64,000 nt of DNA. It comes from Pandoraea terrae (GTDB taxonomy: Bacteria; Pseudomonadota; Gammaproteobacteria; Burkholderiales; Burkholderiaceae). The stretch spans positions 1-64,000 of the forward strand of contig NZ_CABPRZ010000009.1 in NCBI RefSeq assembly GCF_902459695.1. Reading direction: 5' to 3'. Each line of letters opens with the position of its first letter. Within the stretch, counting starts at the first letter, position 1. This document shows positions 1 to 8,942 of the stretch, piece by piece. The translations under genes and the position numbers were made by a program. Below the pieces are notes generated by a model, which made no database searches, was not told where the DNA came from, and was given only the letters and a program-made list of their open reading frames with translations.

Positions 1-417
1 TTCCATTACGTGTTGGTCGCGGGTTCCCTGTTCGCGCTGTTCTCAGGTTTCTATTACTGGGTGCCGAAGTGGTCGGGCTACATGTATAACGAGTGGCGCG
101 GCAAGTTCCACTTCTGGGGCTCGCTGATCACGTTCAATGTCACTTTCTTCCCGATGCACTTCCTGGGTCTGGCCGGCATGCCGCGACGCTACGCCGACTA
201 CCCGGCGCAGTTCACCGACTTCAACCAGATCGCGTCGATCGGCGCGCTGGGCTTCGGCCTGATGCAGGTGTACTTCCTGTTCTTCGTGGCGCTGCCGTCG
301 TATCGCGGCGGCAAGCCGGCCGAAGCCAAGCCGTGGGATGGCGCCGAAGGCCTCGAGTGGACTGTGCCGAGCCCGGCGCCATTCCACACCTTCGAAACGC
401 CGCCGAAGATCCATTGA
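1..417 (+). CDS. ctaD: cytochrome c oxidase subunit I, aa3 type (3' end only)
   Basis: C-terminal 138 residues of the catalytic, heme/copper-bearing subunit of an aa3-type terminal oxidase in the inner membrane; the start lies before the window. The stretch MHFLGLAGMPRRYADYP is a hallmark of subunit I, and it is flanked by two hydrophobic helices (about window residues 4-20 and 78-96). The last 40 residues are a hydrophilic tail. It is followed by a small assembly protein, ctaG and ctaE, the usual beta-proteobacterial order. Only the reading frame and tail are visible, so nothing can be said of its catalytic ligands here. Confidence 0.97.
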   Translation, partial: FHYVLVAGSLFALFSGFYYWVPKWSGYMYNEWRGKFHFWGSLITFNVTFFPMHFLGLAGMPRRYADYPAQFTDFNQIASIGALGFGLMQVYFLFFVALPSYRGGKPAEAKPWDGAEGLEWTVPSPAPFHTFETPPKIH

Positions 418-520
418 GCCAGTAGCTCGCCCGCGCGGATCGCGCACGTCGTCCACATCAAGCAGTTCGCAACGACGAGATGGCACTACGGCGCCATCTC
501 CTTTAACAACGGAACCTGAA

Positions 521-673
521 ATGCCTTCGCTCCAGGGAAAAAGCCCGTCGTCCGCCGCCGCCACAGCTTCTGCAATACGCAGGCGCAACCTGCGCACGGG
601 ACTGATCTTCGCCGCGATCGCGGCGGCCTTCTTTTTCGGCGTGATGGTCAAGACCAAGCTCATGGGGATGTAG
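521..673 (+). CDS. cytochrome oxidase small assembly protein
   Basis: Protein of 50 residues with a hydrophilic, serine/alanine-rich N-terminus, an RRRNLRTG cluster and one membrane helix (about residues 27-43). Small single-helix proteins in this slot between ctaD and ctaG are known in Burkholderiales oxidase operons and are named small assembly proteins; the exact role is not established. I chose the ATG at 521, although the frame is open further upstream, because the upstream part is arginine/proline-rich frame noise. The product would be inserted in the inner membrane and presumably acts on oxidase assembly. Confidence 0.8.
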   Translation: MPSLQGKSPSSAAATASAIRRRNLRTGLIFAAIAAAFFFGVMVKTKLMGM

Positions 674-714
674 GCCGGCAGCATGTGCTCCCGGCACTCT
701 TTGGAAGAACCGCA

Positions 715-1266
715 ATGAGCCGAATACGACGATTCAACCTCCGCACCTTGAGCAAGCTGTTGCTGCTGGTGGCCGCAATGTTCGCCTTCGGCTACGCGAT
801 GGTGCCGTTCTACAACGCGTTCTGTGAGTTCGCCGGCATCAACCAGTTGGGCGATCGCGAGAGCGCAATCATCGCGCGCAATACGCAGGTCGACAAAAGC
901 CGCACCATCACGATCGAGTTCGACGCCAACGGGCGCGGTCCGCTGCGGTTCCAGCCGGAGCACAGCAGCATGCAGGTACATCCAGGGCAGATGGCGACGA
1001 TCAACTACGAGGTGGCCAACGAGAAGCCATATCAAGTGCGCGCGCAGGCCATCCCGAGCTACGTACCGGCACTGGCGGCCAGCTATTTCAACAAGATCGA
1101 GTGTTTCTGCTTTACAGAGCAGACACTCCAGGCCAAGGAGGCCAAGGAATTTCCGGTGGTTTTCGTGGTGGACCCGAAGCTACCGAAGGACGTGAATACG
1201 ATCACGCTGTCATACACCTTCTTTGACCTCGGAACCGCGCCGAAAGTTGGCACCGAGTCCAGGTGA
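715..1266 (+). CDS. ctaG: cytochrome c oxidase assembly protein CtaG (Cox11 family)
   Basis: 183-residue copper chaperone that delivers copper to the CuB site of subunit I. It has one N-terminal membrane anchor (about residues 12-30) and a periplasmic beta domain. The copper-binding CFCF motif is present (about residues 129-132), followed by the typical FPVVFVVDP stretch. The ATG at 715 is preferred to an in-frame ATG at 685 because it gives the normal short basic N-terminus MSRIRRFNLRTLSK before the helix. It lies between the small assembly gene and ctaE in one operon. Confidence 0.96.
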   Translation: MSRIRRFNLRTLSKLLLLVAAMFAFGYAMVPFYNAFCEFAGINQLGDRESAIIARNTQVDKSRTITIEFDANGRGPLRFQPEHSSMQVHPGQMATINYEVANEKPYQVRAQAIPSYVPALAASYFNKIECFCFTEQTLQAKEAKEFPVVFVVDPKLPKDVNTITLSYTFFDLGTAPKVGTESR

Positions 1267-1349
1267 GGCCGCGGGTGCAATTGAATAAGGCTGATCAGTT
1301 CCAAACACGGCATCACTCAGACATCCGCCTTTAAACTGGAGAAACAAAA

Positions 1350-2210
1350 GTGAGTGCTTCCCGTCAAACGTCACCCGGCTATTTTGTGCCTGCCCCGTCA
1401 CGCCATCCAGCAATGGCCAGCGCGGGCCTGCTTGTAATCGTGGCTTCCGCCGCGGCATGGATCAATGGCTTGCCTTGGGCGCACTGGACGCTTGCGCTTG
1501 GGCTGCTGTGGCTGTTGACTGTGCTGCGTGGTTGGTTTGGTGATGCGATCGGCGAGTCGGAGGGCGGCCGCTACGGTCGTAACATCGACCGTTCGTACCG
1601 CTGGAGCATGAGTTGGTTCATCTTTTCCGAAATCATGTTTTTCGGAGCGTTTTTCGGCGCGCTGTTTTACGCGCGCACCCTTGCGACGCCTGAACTCGGC
1701 AGTCTGGACAGCAAGCTCTTGTGGCCGGGGTTCACCGCCACGTGGCCGAACGCAGGACCGGCAGGCCTCGTCGAAACGTTCAAGCCGATGGGCCCGTGGC
1801 CGATTCCCACGCTCAACACGGCAGTGTTGCTCACCTCCGGTGTGACACTGACGATCGCCCATCACGCGCTACGCGCAGCTCACCGTGCCCGGGCAGCGTT
1901 CTGGCTTTTCCTGACGATTGCACTTGGCTTCATCTTCCTTGGCTTCCAGTCCTTCGAATATTTCCATGCCTATCAGGAACTGAACCTGAAGCTGACTTCG
2001 GGCATGTATGGCTCTACGTTCTTCCTGCTGACCGGATTCCACGGGTTCCACGTGATGATGGGCGCAACCATGCTGAGCGTGATCCTGATTCGCATTCTCA
2101 AGGGGCACTTCACGCCGGAACATCACTTCGGTTTTGAAGGTGCCGCCTGGTATTGGCACTTCGTCGATGTTGTTTGGCTGGGCTTGTATGTCGTGGTGTA
2201 CTGGCTGTGA
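1350..2210 (+). CDS. ctaE: cytochrome c oxidase subunit III
   Basis: 286-residue, seven-helix integral membrane subunit of the aa3 oxidase. Typical subunit III stretches are present: WFIFSEIMFFGAFFGALFY, the GMYGSTFFLLTGFHGFHV region and the C-terminal WYWHFVDVVWLGLYVVVYW. The start is a GTG at 1350, with an AG-rich ribosome site (CTGGAG) about 9 bases upstream. The 83-base gap to ctaG does not hold a gene I can support. Only 19 bases separate its stop from the next cytochrome gene, which suggests co-transcription. Confidence 0.96.
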   Translation: MSASRQTSPGYFVPAPSRHPAMASAGLLVIVASAAAWINGLPWAHWTLALGLLWLLTVLRGWFGDAIGESEGGRYGRNIDRSYRWSMSWFIFSEIMFFGAFFGALFYARTLATPELGSLDSKLLWPGFTATWPNAGPAGLVETFKPMGPWPIPTLNTAVLLTSGVTLTIAHHALRAAHRARAAFWLFLTIALGFIFLGFQSFEYFHAYQELNLKLTSGMYGSTFFLLTGFHGFHVMMGATMLSVILIRILKGHFTPEHHFGFEGAAWYWHFVDVVWLGLYVVVYWL

Positions 2211-2229
2211 TTAACGATAGGAGACTCCC

Positions 2230-2589
2230 TTGAAGGCAAACAAGCGATACGCGCTGACATTGGGGATGCTGGCGCTCGGCATGCCAGGCGCGCATGCCGG
2301 CGAGCTTACAGGCAATGCCGAAGCGGGCAAGACCAAGGTGGCGATGTGTATCGGCTGCCATGGCATTCCAGGTTACCGGACGGCATATCCAGAGGTGTAC
2401 CACGCGCCAAAGCTGGGTGGGCAGAACGTCACATACGTGGAGAAATCGCTGAAGGCATATGCGAGCGGAGATCGCCGCTTCCAGACCATGCACGCCATTG
2501 CGGCGAGCTTGAGCGAACAAGACATCGCCGATGTCGCCGCGTACTACGCCGCGCAGACGGCAGGCAGCAAGAGCTCGACGCTGAAGTGA
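2230..2589 (+). CDS. small monoheme c-type cytochrome
   Basis: 119-residue secreted cytochrome. The signal peptide ends near ...PGAHA, the heme site is CIGCH (about residues 39-43), and the likely axial methionine is in QTMHAIAASL near residue 88. The fold looks like one half of a c4-type cytochrome. The start is TTG at 2230, placed by an AGGAGA ribosome site at about 2219-2224. It probably shuttles electrons in the periplasm, possibly to the oxidase encoded upstream; this follows from position and is not proven. It forms a pair with the next gene. Confidence 0.85.
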   Translation: MKANKRYALTLGMLALGMPGAHAGELTGNAEAGKTKVAMCIGCHGIPGYRTAYPEVYHAPKLGGQNVTYVEKSLKAYASGDRRFQTMHAIAASLSEQDIADVAAYYAAQTAGSKSSTLK

Positions 2590-2617
2590 TCATGGCATCG
2601 GCTGGACAGGAGAACTC

Positions 2618-3001
2618 ATGAGAAAGGAAATTGCGGCAATCGCCGCAGCAATGATGGTGACCTCAAGCGTTGAAGCCGCCGATATCCTGAATGGCAAGGC
2701 GCTCGTAGAAGCGGGCAACTGCGCTGCGTGTCACGGCGCGGGGCTTAACAAGCCCGTCAGCCCCGACTATCCGAAAATTGCGGGCCAGTATGCCGACTAC
2801 CTCTATTCCGCACTTCGTGCGTATCGGACCGATGCCGGGATCATCGTGGGCCGTTCCAACGCAATCATGAAAGCCCAGGTTATGCAGAACCCCGGGATCA
2901 GGGACGCAAGCGGCAAGCCACGCTCGTTCACTTTGAGCGAGCTGAAGAGTATCGCCGCTTACATTTCGTCCCTGCCCGGTGACCTGCTCACAAAGCAGTA
3001 G
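2618..3001 (+). CDS. small monoheme c-type cytochrome
   Basis: 127-residue secreted protein with a signal peptide (cleavage after SSVEA) and one heme motif CAACH near residues 36-40. The rest is a compact class I cytochrome c with the usual ...SELKSIAAYISSLPG C-terminal helix. A ribosome site (ACAGGAG) precedes the ATG. It lies 28 bases after the previous cytochrome and 34 bases before a Tat-exported DsrE-like protein, in what looks like one operon. Together the two may form the electron-accepting partner of a periplasmic dehydrogenase, which is inference. Confidence 0.85.
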   Translation: MRKEIAAIAAAMMVTSSVEAADILNGKALVEAGNCAACHGAGLNKPVSPDYPKIAGQYADYLYSALRAYRTDAGIIVGRSNAIMKAQVMQNPGIRDASGKPRSFTLSELKSIAAYISSLPGDLLTKQ

Positions 3002-3035
3002 ACCAACCATATTCACACCTGAAGGAGACCAAGTC

Positions 3036-3827
3036 ATGGCTATCAAGGAAGACCGACGCGCTGCCCTTAGAACGTTCGGTGTCGCAGCAGGCGCCGCAAT
3101 TCTCAGCGTAAGCGGCCAATCCGAAGCAAAGTCGGCCGACGCCGCATCGCTCCTGCCCAATGGAGCCGGCAGCTTACGTCAACTTATGCACCGGCTGGCC
3201 GCAGCACCCCGCCGCAGGGACTTAAAAACGGTACCGATGATCTTGCAAAGCCCCGATCAATGGGACCACGAGGCGCTCACCGAGGTGCTCACGTACCGGA
3301 GCAGCCGGCGACAGGTATGGGACAACGTCGATATCGGGGGACCATGGCTCAACCTGATGCGAAATTCATTGAATGCTCAGATCTGGTCCTTCAAGCACCC
3401 CGAATTCCTGGTTGTGTCCTCGACACATGGTACGGCCAACTTGGCGTTGTTGGATCAGGCCATATGGGATAAGTACGGGATAGCAAAGTTAACCTCCGGC
3501 AAGTTTCAAACCAACACGCTGCTGCTCGAGACGCCCAGTGGCGCGATGGATCCTCACGACTATGAAAACAATGAGGGAGCATTCTCTTCCCGCGACAACA
3601 GCATTGCCGCGTTGCTTCGCAGAGGCGTCGTCTTCATCTCGTGCCATAACGCCCTCTGGGAGCTGGCAGAAAAACTGATTGCCAGCGGGAACAATCCCGA
3701 CAAACTCCCGGTCACCGCGTTGGCAGCCGAGCTGACCAACCACGTCATCCCGGAGGCGATAGTGGTGCCCGGCGCCGTCGCCACTCAACTCGAATTACAA
3801 AGTGTGGGATTCCAGTACTCGAAATAG
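3036..3827 (+). CDS. Tat-exported DsrE-like protein of unknown role
   Basis: 263 residues. The N-terminus has a twin-arginine export signal (DRRAALRTFG followed by an alanine-rich hydrophobic segment). The C-terminal half ends in VVPGAVATQLELQSVGFQYSK, which resembles the end of the DsrE/DsrF sulfur-relay fold; VVFISCHNALWELAEKL holds the one clear cysteine in the fold. Proteins like this are often labelled only as Tat proteins. A periplasmic DsrE-like protein next to cytochromes hints at sulfur-compound binding, but no substrate can be assigned. The ATG at 3036 follows a strong GAAGGAG site; the longer open frame upstream overlaps the preceding gene. Confidence 0.7.
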   Translation: MAIKEDRRAALRTFGVAAGAAILSVSGQSEAKSADAASLLPNGAGSLRQLMHRLAAAPRRRDLKTVPMILQSPDQWDHEALTEVLTYRSSRRQVWDNVDIGGPWLNLMRNSLNAQIWSFKHPEFLVVSSTHGTANLALLDQAIWDKYGIAKLTSGKFQTNTLLLETPSGAMDPHDYENNEGAFSSRDNSIAALLRRGVVFISCHNALWELAEKLIASGNNPDKLPVTALAAELTNHVIPEAIVVPGAVATQLELQSVGFQYSK

Positions 3828-3836
3828 GAGCCGATC

Positions 3837-4838
3837 ATGACCCAGCCCCGGACAACTCGGATGAACCACTGGCGCAGCGTGGCGTTCTTCCTTCTCTGCG
3901 GTATCCAGGCAGCTGCTTTCGCCACATCGGCCCCAAGCGCTCAAGAAAGCGTCTTCCCTCCCTGGCAAAACGGTCGCAACAACGACGCATTGAACCGAGG
4001 GTTCGAGTTCACGGTGCCGGAAGCCGACGTGTTGGCTGATTTTCACGGCGACCTTTCGGCACCAAAGCTCGTCCTTTTTGTAGGGGGAAACTATTTCTTC
4101 GCCATGGCGCCGCTTGTTGAGCGTTTCGAGAAGGAAAATCCGGAGTACCGGGGCCGAATCTTCTGGGAAACGATTCCGCCAGGCCTCCTTGTCAAGCAGA
4201 TCAAGGCGGGCGGCACAATCACTGTCGGCAACATGACCTGGACTGTCAAACCGGACGCATATTTCGCGGGATTGAAAAAAGTCGAAGGACTGATCGCAGA
4301 CGGCACTCTTACGGGACCTGCCGTGCCCTATGTGACGAACAAGCTTGCGATTCTCGTTCCGCAGGGAAACCCCAAACAGGTGACCTCGTTGTCCGACCTG
4401 GGGCGGTCCGATTTGCGCCTTGCGATGCCCAATCCCGAGTTTGAGGGTGTGGCGCGTCAGATTAAGGCATCACTCGAAAAGGTGGGCGGTGCCCCCCTTT
4501 CGAAAGCCGTCTACGTTGACAAGGTCAAAAGCGGCGTCACCGTCCTCACGCATATCCACCACCGGCAGACGGCGCTTTTCCTGATGCACGGCGACGCCGA
4601 TGCGGGCGTGGTCTGGAAGTCCGAGGCGATCTTTCAGGAGCAAGCCGGCCATCCGTTGAATCATGTCGACATTCCGGACGCGGAGAACACCACCGCAATC
4701 TACGCGGGCGCCATGGTGCGGGGCGCGCCCCACCCGGCAGCGGCCCGAAAGTGGCTCGCATTCATTCGATCGCCGTCGGCCTTTCGTATCTTCGAGCGTT
4801 ACGGCTTCATGCGGTACGACGCAAAGGCCCCTCGGTAG
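3837..4838 (+). CDS. orphan periplasmic binding protein, molybdate/sulfate-like fold
   Basis: 333 residues with a signal peptide (cleavage around AAAFATSA) followed by a two-lobed binding protein of the bacterial extracellular solute-binding (ModA-like) class. Typical stretches are VPYVTNKLAILVPQGNP and the late AARKWLAFIRSP...FERYGF segment. No permease or ATPase gene is adjacent, so it may bind a ligand for another protein or a distant transporter. An AGGAG site 6 bases before ATG 3837 sets the start. It is the last gene of the oxidase-cytochrome-DsrE run. Two more proteins of this broad class occur at 20604 (a fragment) and 38265. Confidence 0.8.
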   Translation: MTQPRTTRMNHWRSVAFFLLCGIQAAAFATSAPSAQESVFPPWQNGRNNDALNRGFEFTVPEADVLADFHGDLSAPKLVLFVGGNYFFAMAPLVERFEKENPEYRGRIFWETIPPGLLVKQIKAGGTITVGNMTWTVKPDAYFAGLKKVEGLIADGTLTGPAVPYVTNKLAILVPQGNPKQVTSLSDLGRSDLRLAMPNPEFEGVARQIKASLEKVGGAPLSKAVYVDKVKSGVTVLTHIHHRQTALFLMHGDADAGVVWKSEAIFQEQAGHPLNHVDIPDAENTTAIYAGAMVRGAPHPAAARKWLAFIRSPSAFRIFERYGFMRYDAKAPR

Positions 4839-5075
4839 CCGTTGTGAAACTCGCTAGACGATGGCGTGAGTCGGTTCCGACAAGTCAAGGAGTCGGCGGC
4901 CCCATCGATAAAGTTTTTCTTTTAATGATAGACACTTTATCTCATTTGTCTTCGGAAAGATATTGCACAAAAATTCTCATTATTTGGTATGGCCGCTTTT
5001 GATCGATATCTAATCACTCCGATCGAAGCGGGCTTTAGTTGAATAGATTTTCTTCCAATCTTGAGAGATTTCACA

Positions 5076-5849
5076 ATGAGTATTCAATTCAAAGGCAAGA
5101 AGCTGCTAGTCGTCGGTGGCACCAGCGGCATGGGACTGGAGACTGCCCGAATGGTCGTCGCCGAAGGCGGTAGCGCAGTGCTCGTGGGCCACCGCGCGGA
5201 CAAGACCGAAGAGGCGCGCAACGAACTGGCCGCACTGGGCCAAGTCGCGGCACTGGCCGCGGATCTGTCCAGCGACGAAGGGTTGGCTGCGCTGCTCAAG
5301 GTCATCGACGAGCAGCATTCGGACATCGACCTGCTGGTCAATGCGGCAGGGATTTTCTTCCCGAAGCCCTTCCTGGAACATCAGGAATTGGACTACGACC
5401 AGTACATGAAGCTGAACAAAGCGTTCTTCTTCATCACGCAGAAGGTCGCCGCCAATCTCGTCGCCAAGGGTCGCCCAGGCGCGATCGTCAACATCGGTTC
5501 GATGTGGGCGAAGCAGGCCATTGCGGCCACACCGTCTTCGGCTTACTCGATGGCCAAGGCCGGTCTGCATTCGCTGACCCAACACCTGGCGATGGAGCTG
5601 GCTCCGAAACACATCCGCGTCAACGCAGTGTCACCGGCGGTGGTCCAGACCCCGATCTACGAGGGCTTCATCCCGAAGGCCGAGGTGCACAGTGCGCTGC
5701 AAGGATTCAACGGCTTCCACCCGATCGGCCGTATCGGTACCTCGCAGGATGTCGCCGAAGTCGTCACCTTCCTGCTCTCGGACAAGGCGAGCTGGGTCAC
5801 CGGCTCGATCTGGGACGTGGACGGCGGCGTGATGGCCGGCCGCAATTGA
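5076..5849 (+). CDS. short-chain dehydrogenase/reductase (SDR)
   Basis: 257-residue classical SDR. The cofactor motif is [11 protein letters not shown] near the N-terminus, NAAG follows the central strand, and the catalytic S-Y-K set is seen in NIGSMW and YSMAKAG. The C-terminus ends in [17 protein letters not shown] as expected. The substrate is unknown. I start at ATG 5076 (GAGAG upstream) and not at the in-frame TTG 5061. The 237-base leader (4839-5075) is clearly more AT-rich than its surroundings and may hold the promoter. No operon partner is obvious; the next genes are on the other strand. Confidence 0.9.
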   Translation: MSIQFKGKKLLVVGGTSGMGLETARMVVAEGGSAVLVGHRADKTEEARNELAALGQVAALAADLSSDEGLAALLKVIDEQHSDIDLLVNAAGIFFPKPFLEHQELDYDQYMKLNKAFFFITQKVAANLVAKGRPGAIVNIGSMWAKQAIAATPSSAYSMAKAGLHSLTQHLAMELAPKHIRVNAVSPAVVQTPIYEGFIPKAEVHSALQGFNGFHPIGRIGTSQDVAEVVTFLLSDKASWVTGSIWDVDGGVMAGRN

Positions 5850-5886
5850 TTCGCTGCGGGCAAGTGCCTCGCGCTTGCACCTATTT

Positions 5887-5913
5887 CTCGCGCCGCCCCA
5901 CGGCGGCATCGAG
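5887..5913 (+). terminator. hairpin after the SDR gene
   Basis: GCCGCC and GGCGGC pair around a four-base loop (5892-5897 with 5902-5907), and CTCG/CGAG extend the stem with small bulges. It begins 38 bases after the SDR stop. No T-run follows, so it is a weak intrinsic terminator at best. Confidence 0.35.
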
Positions 5914-5933
5914 CGCGTGATTACGGTGTCAAC

Positions 5934-5994
5934 GACCTGCCCCTGATATTGCAGGACAGGCAGTTCAGGGGAGGTTGTCTCAGTGACCTGCCCC
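5934..5994. repeat. direct repeat GACCTGCCCC, possible IS2-group end remnant
   Basis: GACCTGCCCC occurs at 5934-5943 and again at 5985-5994. The first copy continues as TGATATTGCAGGACAGG, which resembles the terminal repeats of IS2-group (IS3 family) elements. The second copy sits exactly where the adjacent oxidoreductase relic loses its homology. No transposase is present. Identification as an IS scar is a guess from pattern. Confidence 0.3.
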
Positions 5995-7017
5995 CATCCA
6001 GACCGGCTGTTCACCATGCTCGGCCCGCCGCAGGGAGTGCGACACCGTGACCAGCACGCGCCGCCCAGGCAAGGACCTGGCGAGGGATTGAATCCCTGCT
6101 GCAGGAACGCCGCAAATGCTGGCGGCCCATTCGGCATCTTTTGCCACGCCATCCTCGCCGCCCGTCAGGTAGGCCTCGAATTCTTCCCAGCCGCTGCAGT
6201 AACGCGCGAGGAACTCACAGTCATGCGAGCCGTCGCTGACCAGCGTATGCGCCAAACCCAACATAAGAGCGACATCGGTTCCAGGTGTGACCGGCATTTA
6301 GTCGGCGACGGCCTCCTCGGACAGATCGGAACGCAGGGGCGAAATGCAGACAAAGCGGCAACCTCGCCCGGTCGCTTCGCGCATGGCTCCACGCTCGACG
6401 TGTCGGCTGACGCCGCCGCCAGCTACGCGGGCGTTCTTCAGCGCCATCCCGCCGAACGCCAGCACGACTTCCGTGTGGCACGCGACCTGCTCCCAGGTAA
6501 CGTTCCGGCGCACAGCCTTCTCGTAAGACCCGAGGATGTGCGGTATCAGAACCTCCGCGCAGCCCGCGCTATAGGAATTCACAGATCTGACGTAGCCGCC
6601 CATGGCCGCGTTCAGGAACCGGTGAATCTGGCTCTGTGCGTGGTGGAACCGACCAGCGCTTGACCAGCCATAGGATCCGCCGAAGACAGCGCGTGGACCA
6701 TGCGCGCCACGCACGCGCTGCAACTCACGGGCGAGCAGGTCCAGCGCCTGGTCCCAGCTGACCTGCACATACTCATCACGGCCACGCATGTCGTCCGCGC
6801 CTGGCCCTCGTTCGAGCCAGCCGCGACGAATGGCAGGCGCGGCAATCCTCACCGGGTGACGCAGCGCGTCCGGGAAGTTGTCGATCAGAGGGTTGGGGTC
6901 GGGGTCGCCAGGATGTGGCCGGACGACCAGCCGCCCATCCTCCATACCAGCGTGGAACGCCCCCCAATGGGCACTGTGAGTGCGAAGCTGCTGCGTCACA
7001 TCAATTCTCCTGAGCAC
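5980..7017 (-). pseudogene. molybdopterin oxidoreductase (BisC/TorA/DMSO reductase family), truncated relic
   Basis: N-terminal third of a molybdopterin-guanine-dinucleotide oxidoreductase that would reduce S- or N-oxides such as biotin sulfoxide. It shows the family start (THSAHWGAFHAG), the GGSYGWSSAGRFHHAQ stretch and SHSLRRAEHGEQP. Two lesions are visible: an in-frame TAA at 6298-6300 between ...SEEAVAD and MPVTPGTDVALML, and loss of everything after HGEQPVWM, so only about 345 of the roughly 750-800 residues of the family remain. The truncation coincides with the short repeat at 5985-5994. Confidence 0.85.
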
Positions 7018-7076
7018 GGAGTGACGCTGAGGTGGTGAAGTTCGTTCCCTTCACGTTCACACCGTCGTATACCGTT

Positions 7077-7820
7077 TCAATGACCGAGAATCTTTGACAG
7101 GAAGTCCCTGCTACGCTCATTGCGTGGGTTGTTGAAGAACTCGCCTGGTGAGTTCTGCTCGACGATCTGCCCTTGGTCCATGAAGATCACTCGGTCAGCG
7201 ACCGCCTTGGCAAAGCCCATTTCATGCGTCACGCACAGCATCGTGATGCCCTGCTGAGCCAGTTCGGTCATCACGTCGAGCACTTCCTTGATCATTTCCG
7301 GATCGAGCGCGGAAGTCGGCTCGTCGAACAACATGATCTTGGGTTTCAGGCAGAGCGCACGCGCGATGGCTACGCGCTGCTGCTGGCCGCCCGATAACTG
7401 CAGGGGATATTTTCCCGCCTGCTCGGCAATGCGCACGCGCTTGAGCTGCTGCATCGCCCGCTCTTCGGCCTCGGCCTTGGGCATTTTCATCACCCACATC
7501 GGTGCCAGCGTAAGGTTTTCGAGCACGGTCAGATGCGGGAACAGGTTGAACTGCTGGAACACCATGCCGACCTGCCTGCGCACCAACTCGATGGCCTTGC
7601 TGTTGTCCGACAGCTCCACGCCGTCGACACGAATGACGCCTTCCTGATGCTCTTCCAGTCGGTTGACGCAACGGATCAACGTGCTCTTGCCGGACCCCGA
7701 GGGACCACACACTACGATACGCTCACCGGCTCGCACTTTGAGATCGATGTCCCGCAACACGTGGAAGGAGTTGCCATACCATTTGTTGACTTTATCGAAG
7801 CTGATGATGGATTCACTCAT
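7077..7820 (-). CDS. aapP: general L-amino acid ABC transporter, ATP-binding protein
   Basis: 247-residue polar amino acid ATPase that powers uptake through the AapQM channel. Walker A is GPSGSGKST, the signature is [14 protein letters not shown], Walker B is [14 protein letters not shown], and the switch histidine lies in [10 protein letters not shown] start at the ATG ending at 7820 (MSESIISF); the frame is open 15 codons further but would then overlap aapM. It lies five bases after the aapM stop and is the last gene of the aapJQMP operon. Confidence 0.93.
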   Translation of the reverse strand: MSESIISFDKVNKWYGNSFHVLRDIDLKVRAGERIVVCGPSGSGKSTLIRCVNRLEEHQEGVIRVDGVELSDNSKAIELVRRQVGMVFQQFNLFPHLTVLENLTLAPMWVMKMPKAEAEERAMQQLKRVRIAEQAGKYPLQLSGGQQQRVAIARALCLKPKIMLFDEPTSALDPEMIKEVLDVMTELAQQGITMLCVTHEMGFAKAVADRVIFMDQGQIVEQNSPGEFFNNPRNERSRDFLSKILGH

Positions 7821-7825
7821 GATGT

Positions 7826-8941
7826 TTATCGAGCCTTGCTGCGCTTGACTTGCTTTTCGATCCACAGGCTGTAACGCGACATCGAGAAGCAGAAGAGGAA
7901 ATAGATGAGAACGATGAAGAGGTAGCCTTCGATCTTGAACGGTCGCCAGGCAGCGTCCGAGTCCAAGGCCAGCTCCATCGAGCCGGTCAGCTCGTAAAGC
8001 GACACGATGGTCACGAGCGATGTGTCCTTGAAGATGCCGATGAAGCTGCTCACGATGTTCGGCACCACCAGCGTCAACGCTTGCGGCAGTACGATCTTGC
8101 GCTGCGTCTGCCAGTAGCTGAGTCCCAGCGTGTCGGCCGCCTCGACCTGTCCTTTGGGAATGGCCTGCAGACCGCCGCGCACCACTTCGGCCAGGTACGC
8201 CGCGGAAAACAGCGTGATCCCGGCCAGCACCCGCACCAGAACATCCGGTGATTTATTGGCCGGCAGGAACAGCGGGAACATGAATGACGCCATGAACAGC
8301 ACGGAAATCAGCGGAACACCACGGATCAGCTCGATATACACCACGCAGAGCGAGTGAACCGCCGGCAGCTTTGAACGTCTTCCTAGTGCGACAAGCACGG
8401 CAATAGGGAACGCGAGAACGATCCCGAACGCCGCGAGCATCACTGTCAACGGCAGGCCGCCCCACAGGTCCGTCGGAACCTCAGCCAGGCTAAACATGCC
8501 GCCACGCATCAGGATGAAGTATATGGGCACGACAGCAATCCACACGCCAACCAGCCAGCGCCTCCAGAATGGCCTCATGCAGCTTGCCGCCAGCAGTGCG
8601 ATCAGCAATGCCGTCGCAGCGAAGGATCGCCAACGCTCCGCCATCGGGTAGCGTCCAAAGACGATGAAACTGAACTTCTCGCTCACCACGCCCCAGCACG
8701 CACCGCTGCCGCGCGCGGCCTGGCACTGGCCCACATTGGGTGCGAACACTGCATTAAGCAATCCCCAGCTGAGCAGCCGGCTCGCGCCGTAGGCGATCAG
8801 AGCCAGCGCGGCGAGGGTCGCTACGGAGTTCCAGACATTGCTGAAGAGATTCAGTCGAATCCAGGCCAGCACTCCTCCCATCCTCTCCGGTGCCGGCCGA
8901 GGTGGGATGGGTTGGAAGACATCGGAGATCGTTGCCGACAT
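7826..8941 (-). CDS. aapM: general L-amino acid ABC transporter, permease
   Basis: 371-residue inner-membrane permease of the HisM/GlnP class with the long N-terminal extension typical of AapM. The conserved cytoplasmic loop that contacts the ATPase is seen in [21 protein letters not shown] near the C-terminus. It pairs with AapQ to form the channel. Its start lies one base after the aapQ stop and its end five bases before aapP, so the genes are translationally close. I see no lesion. Confidence 0.93.
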   Translation of the reverse strand: MSATISDVFQPIPPRPAPERMGGVLAWIRLNLFSNVWNSVATLAALALIAYGASRLLSWGLLNAVFAPNVGQCQAARGSGACWGVVSEKFSFIVFGRYPMAERWRSFAATALLIALLAASCMRPFWRRWLVGVWIAVVPIYFILMRGGMFSLAEVPTDLWGGLPLTVMLAAFGIVLAFPIAVLVALGRRSKLPAVHSLCVVYIELIRGVPLISVLFMASFMFPLFLPANKSPDVLVRVLAGITLFSAAYLAEVVRGGLQAIPKGQVEAADTLGLSYWQTQRKIVLPQALTLVVPNIVSSFIGIFKDTSLVTIVSLYELTGSMELALDSDAAWRPFKIEGYLFIVLIYFLFCFSMSRYSLWIEKQVKRSKAR

Positions 8942-8942
8942 T

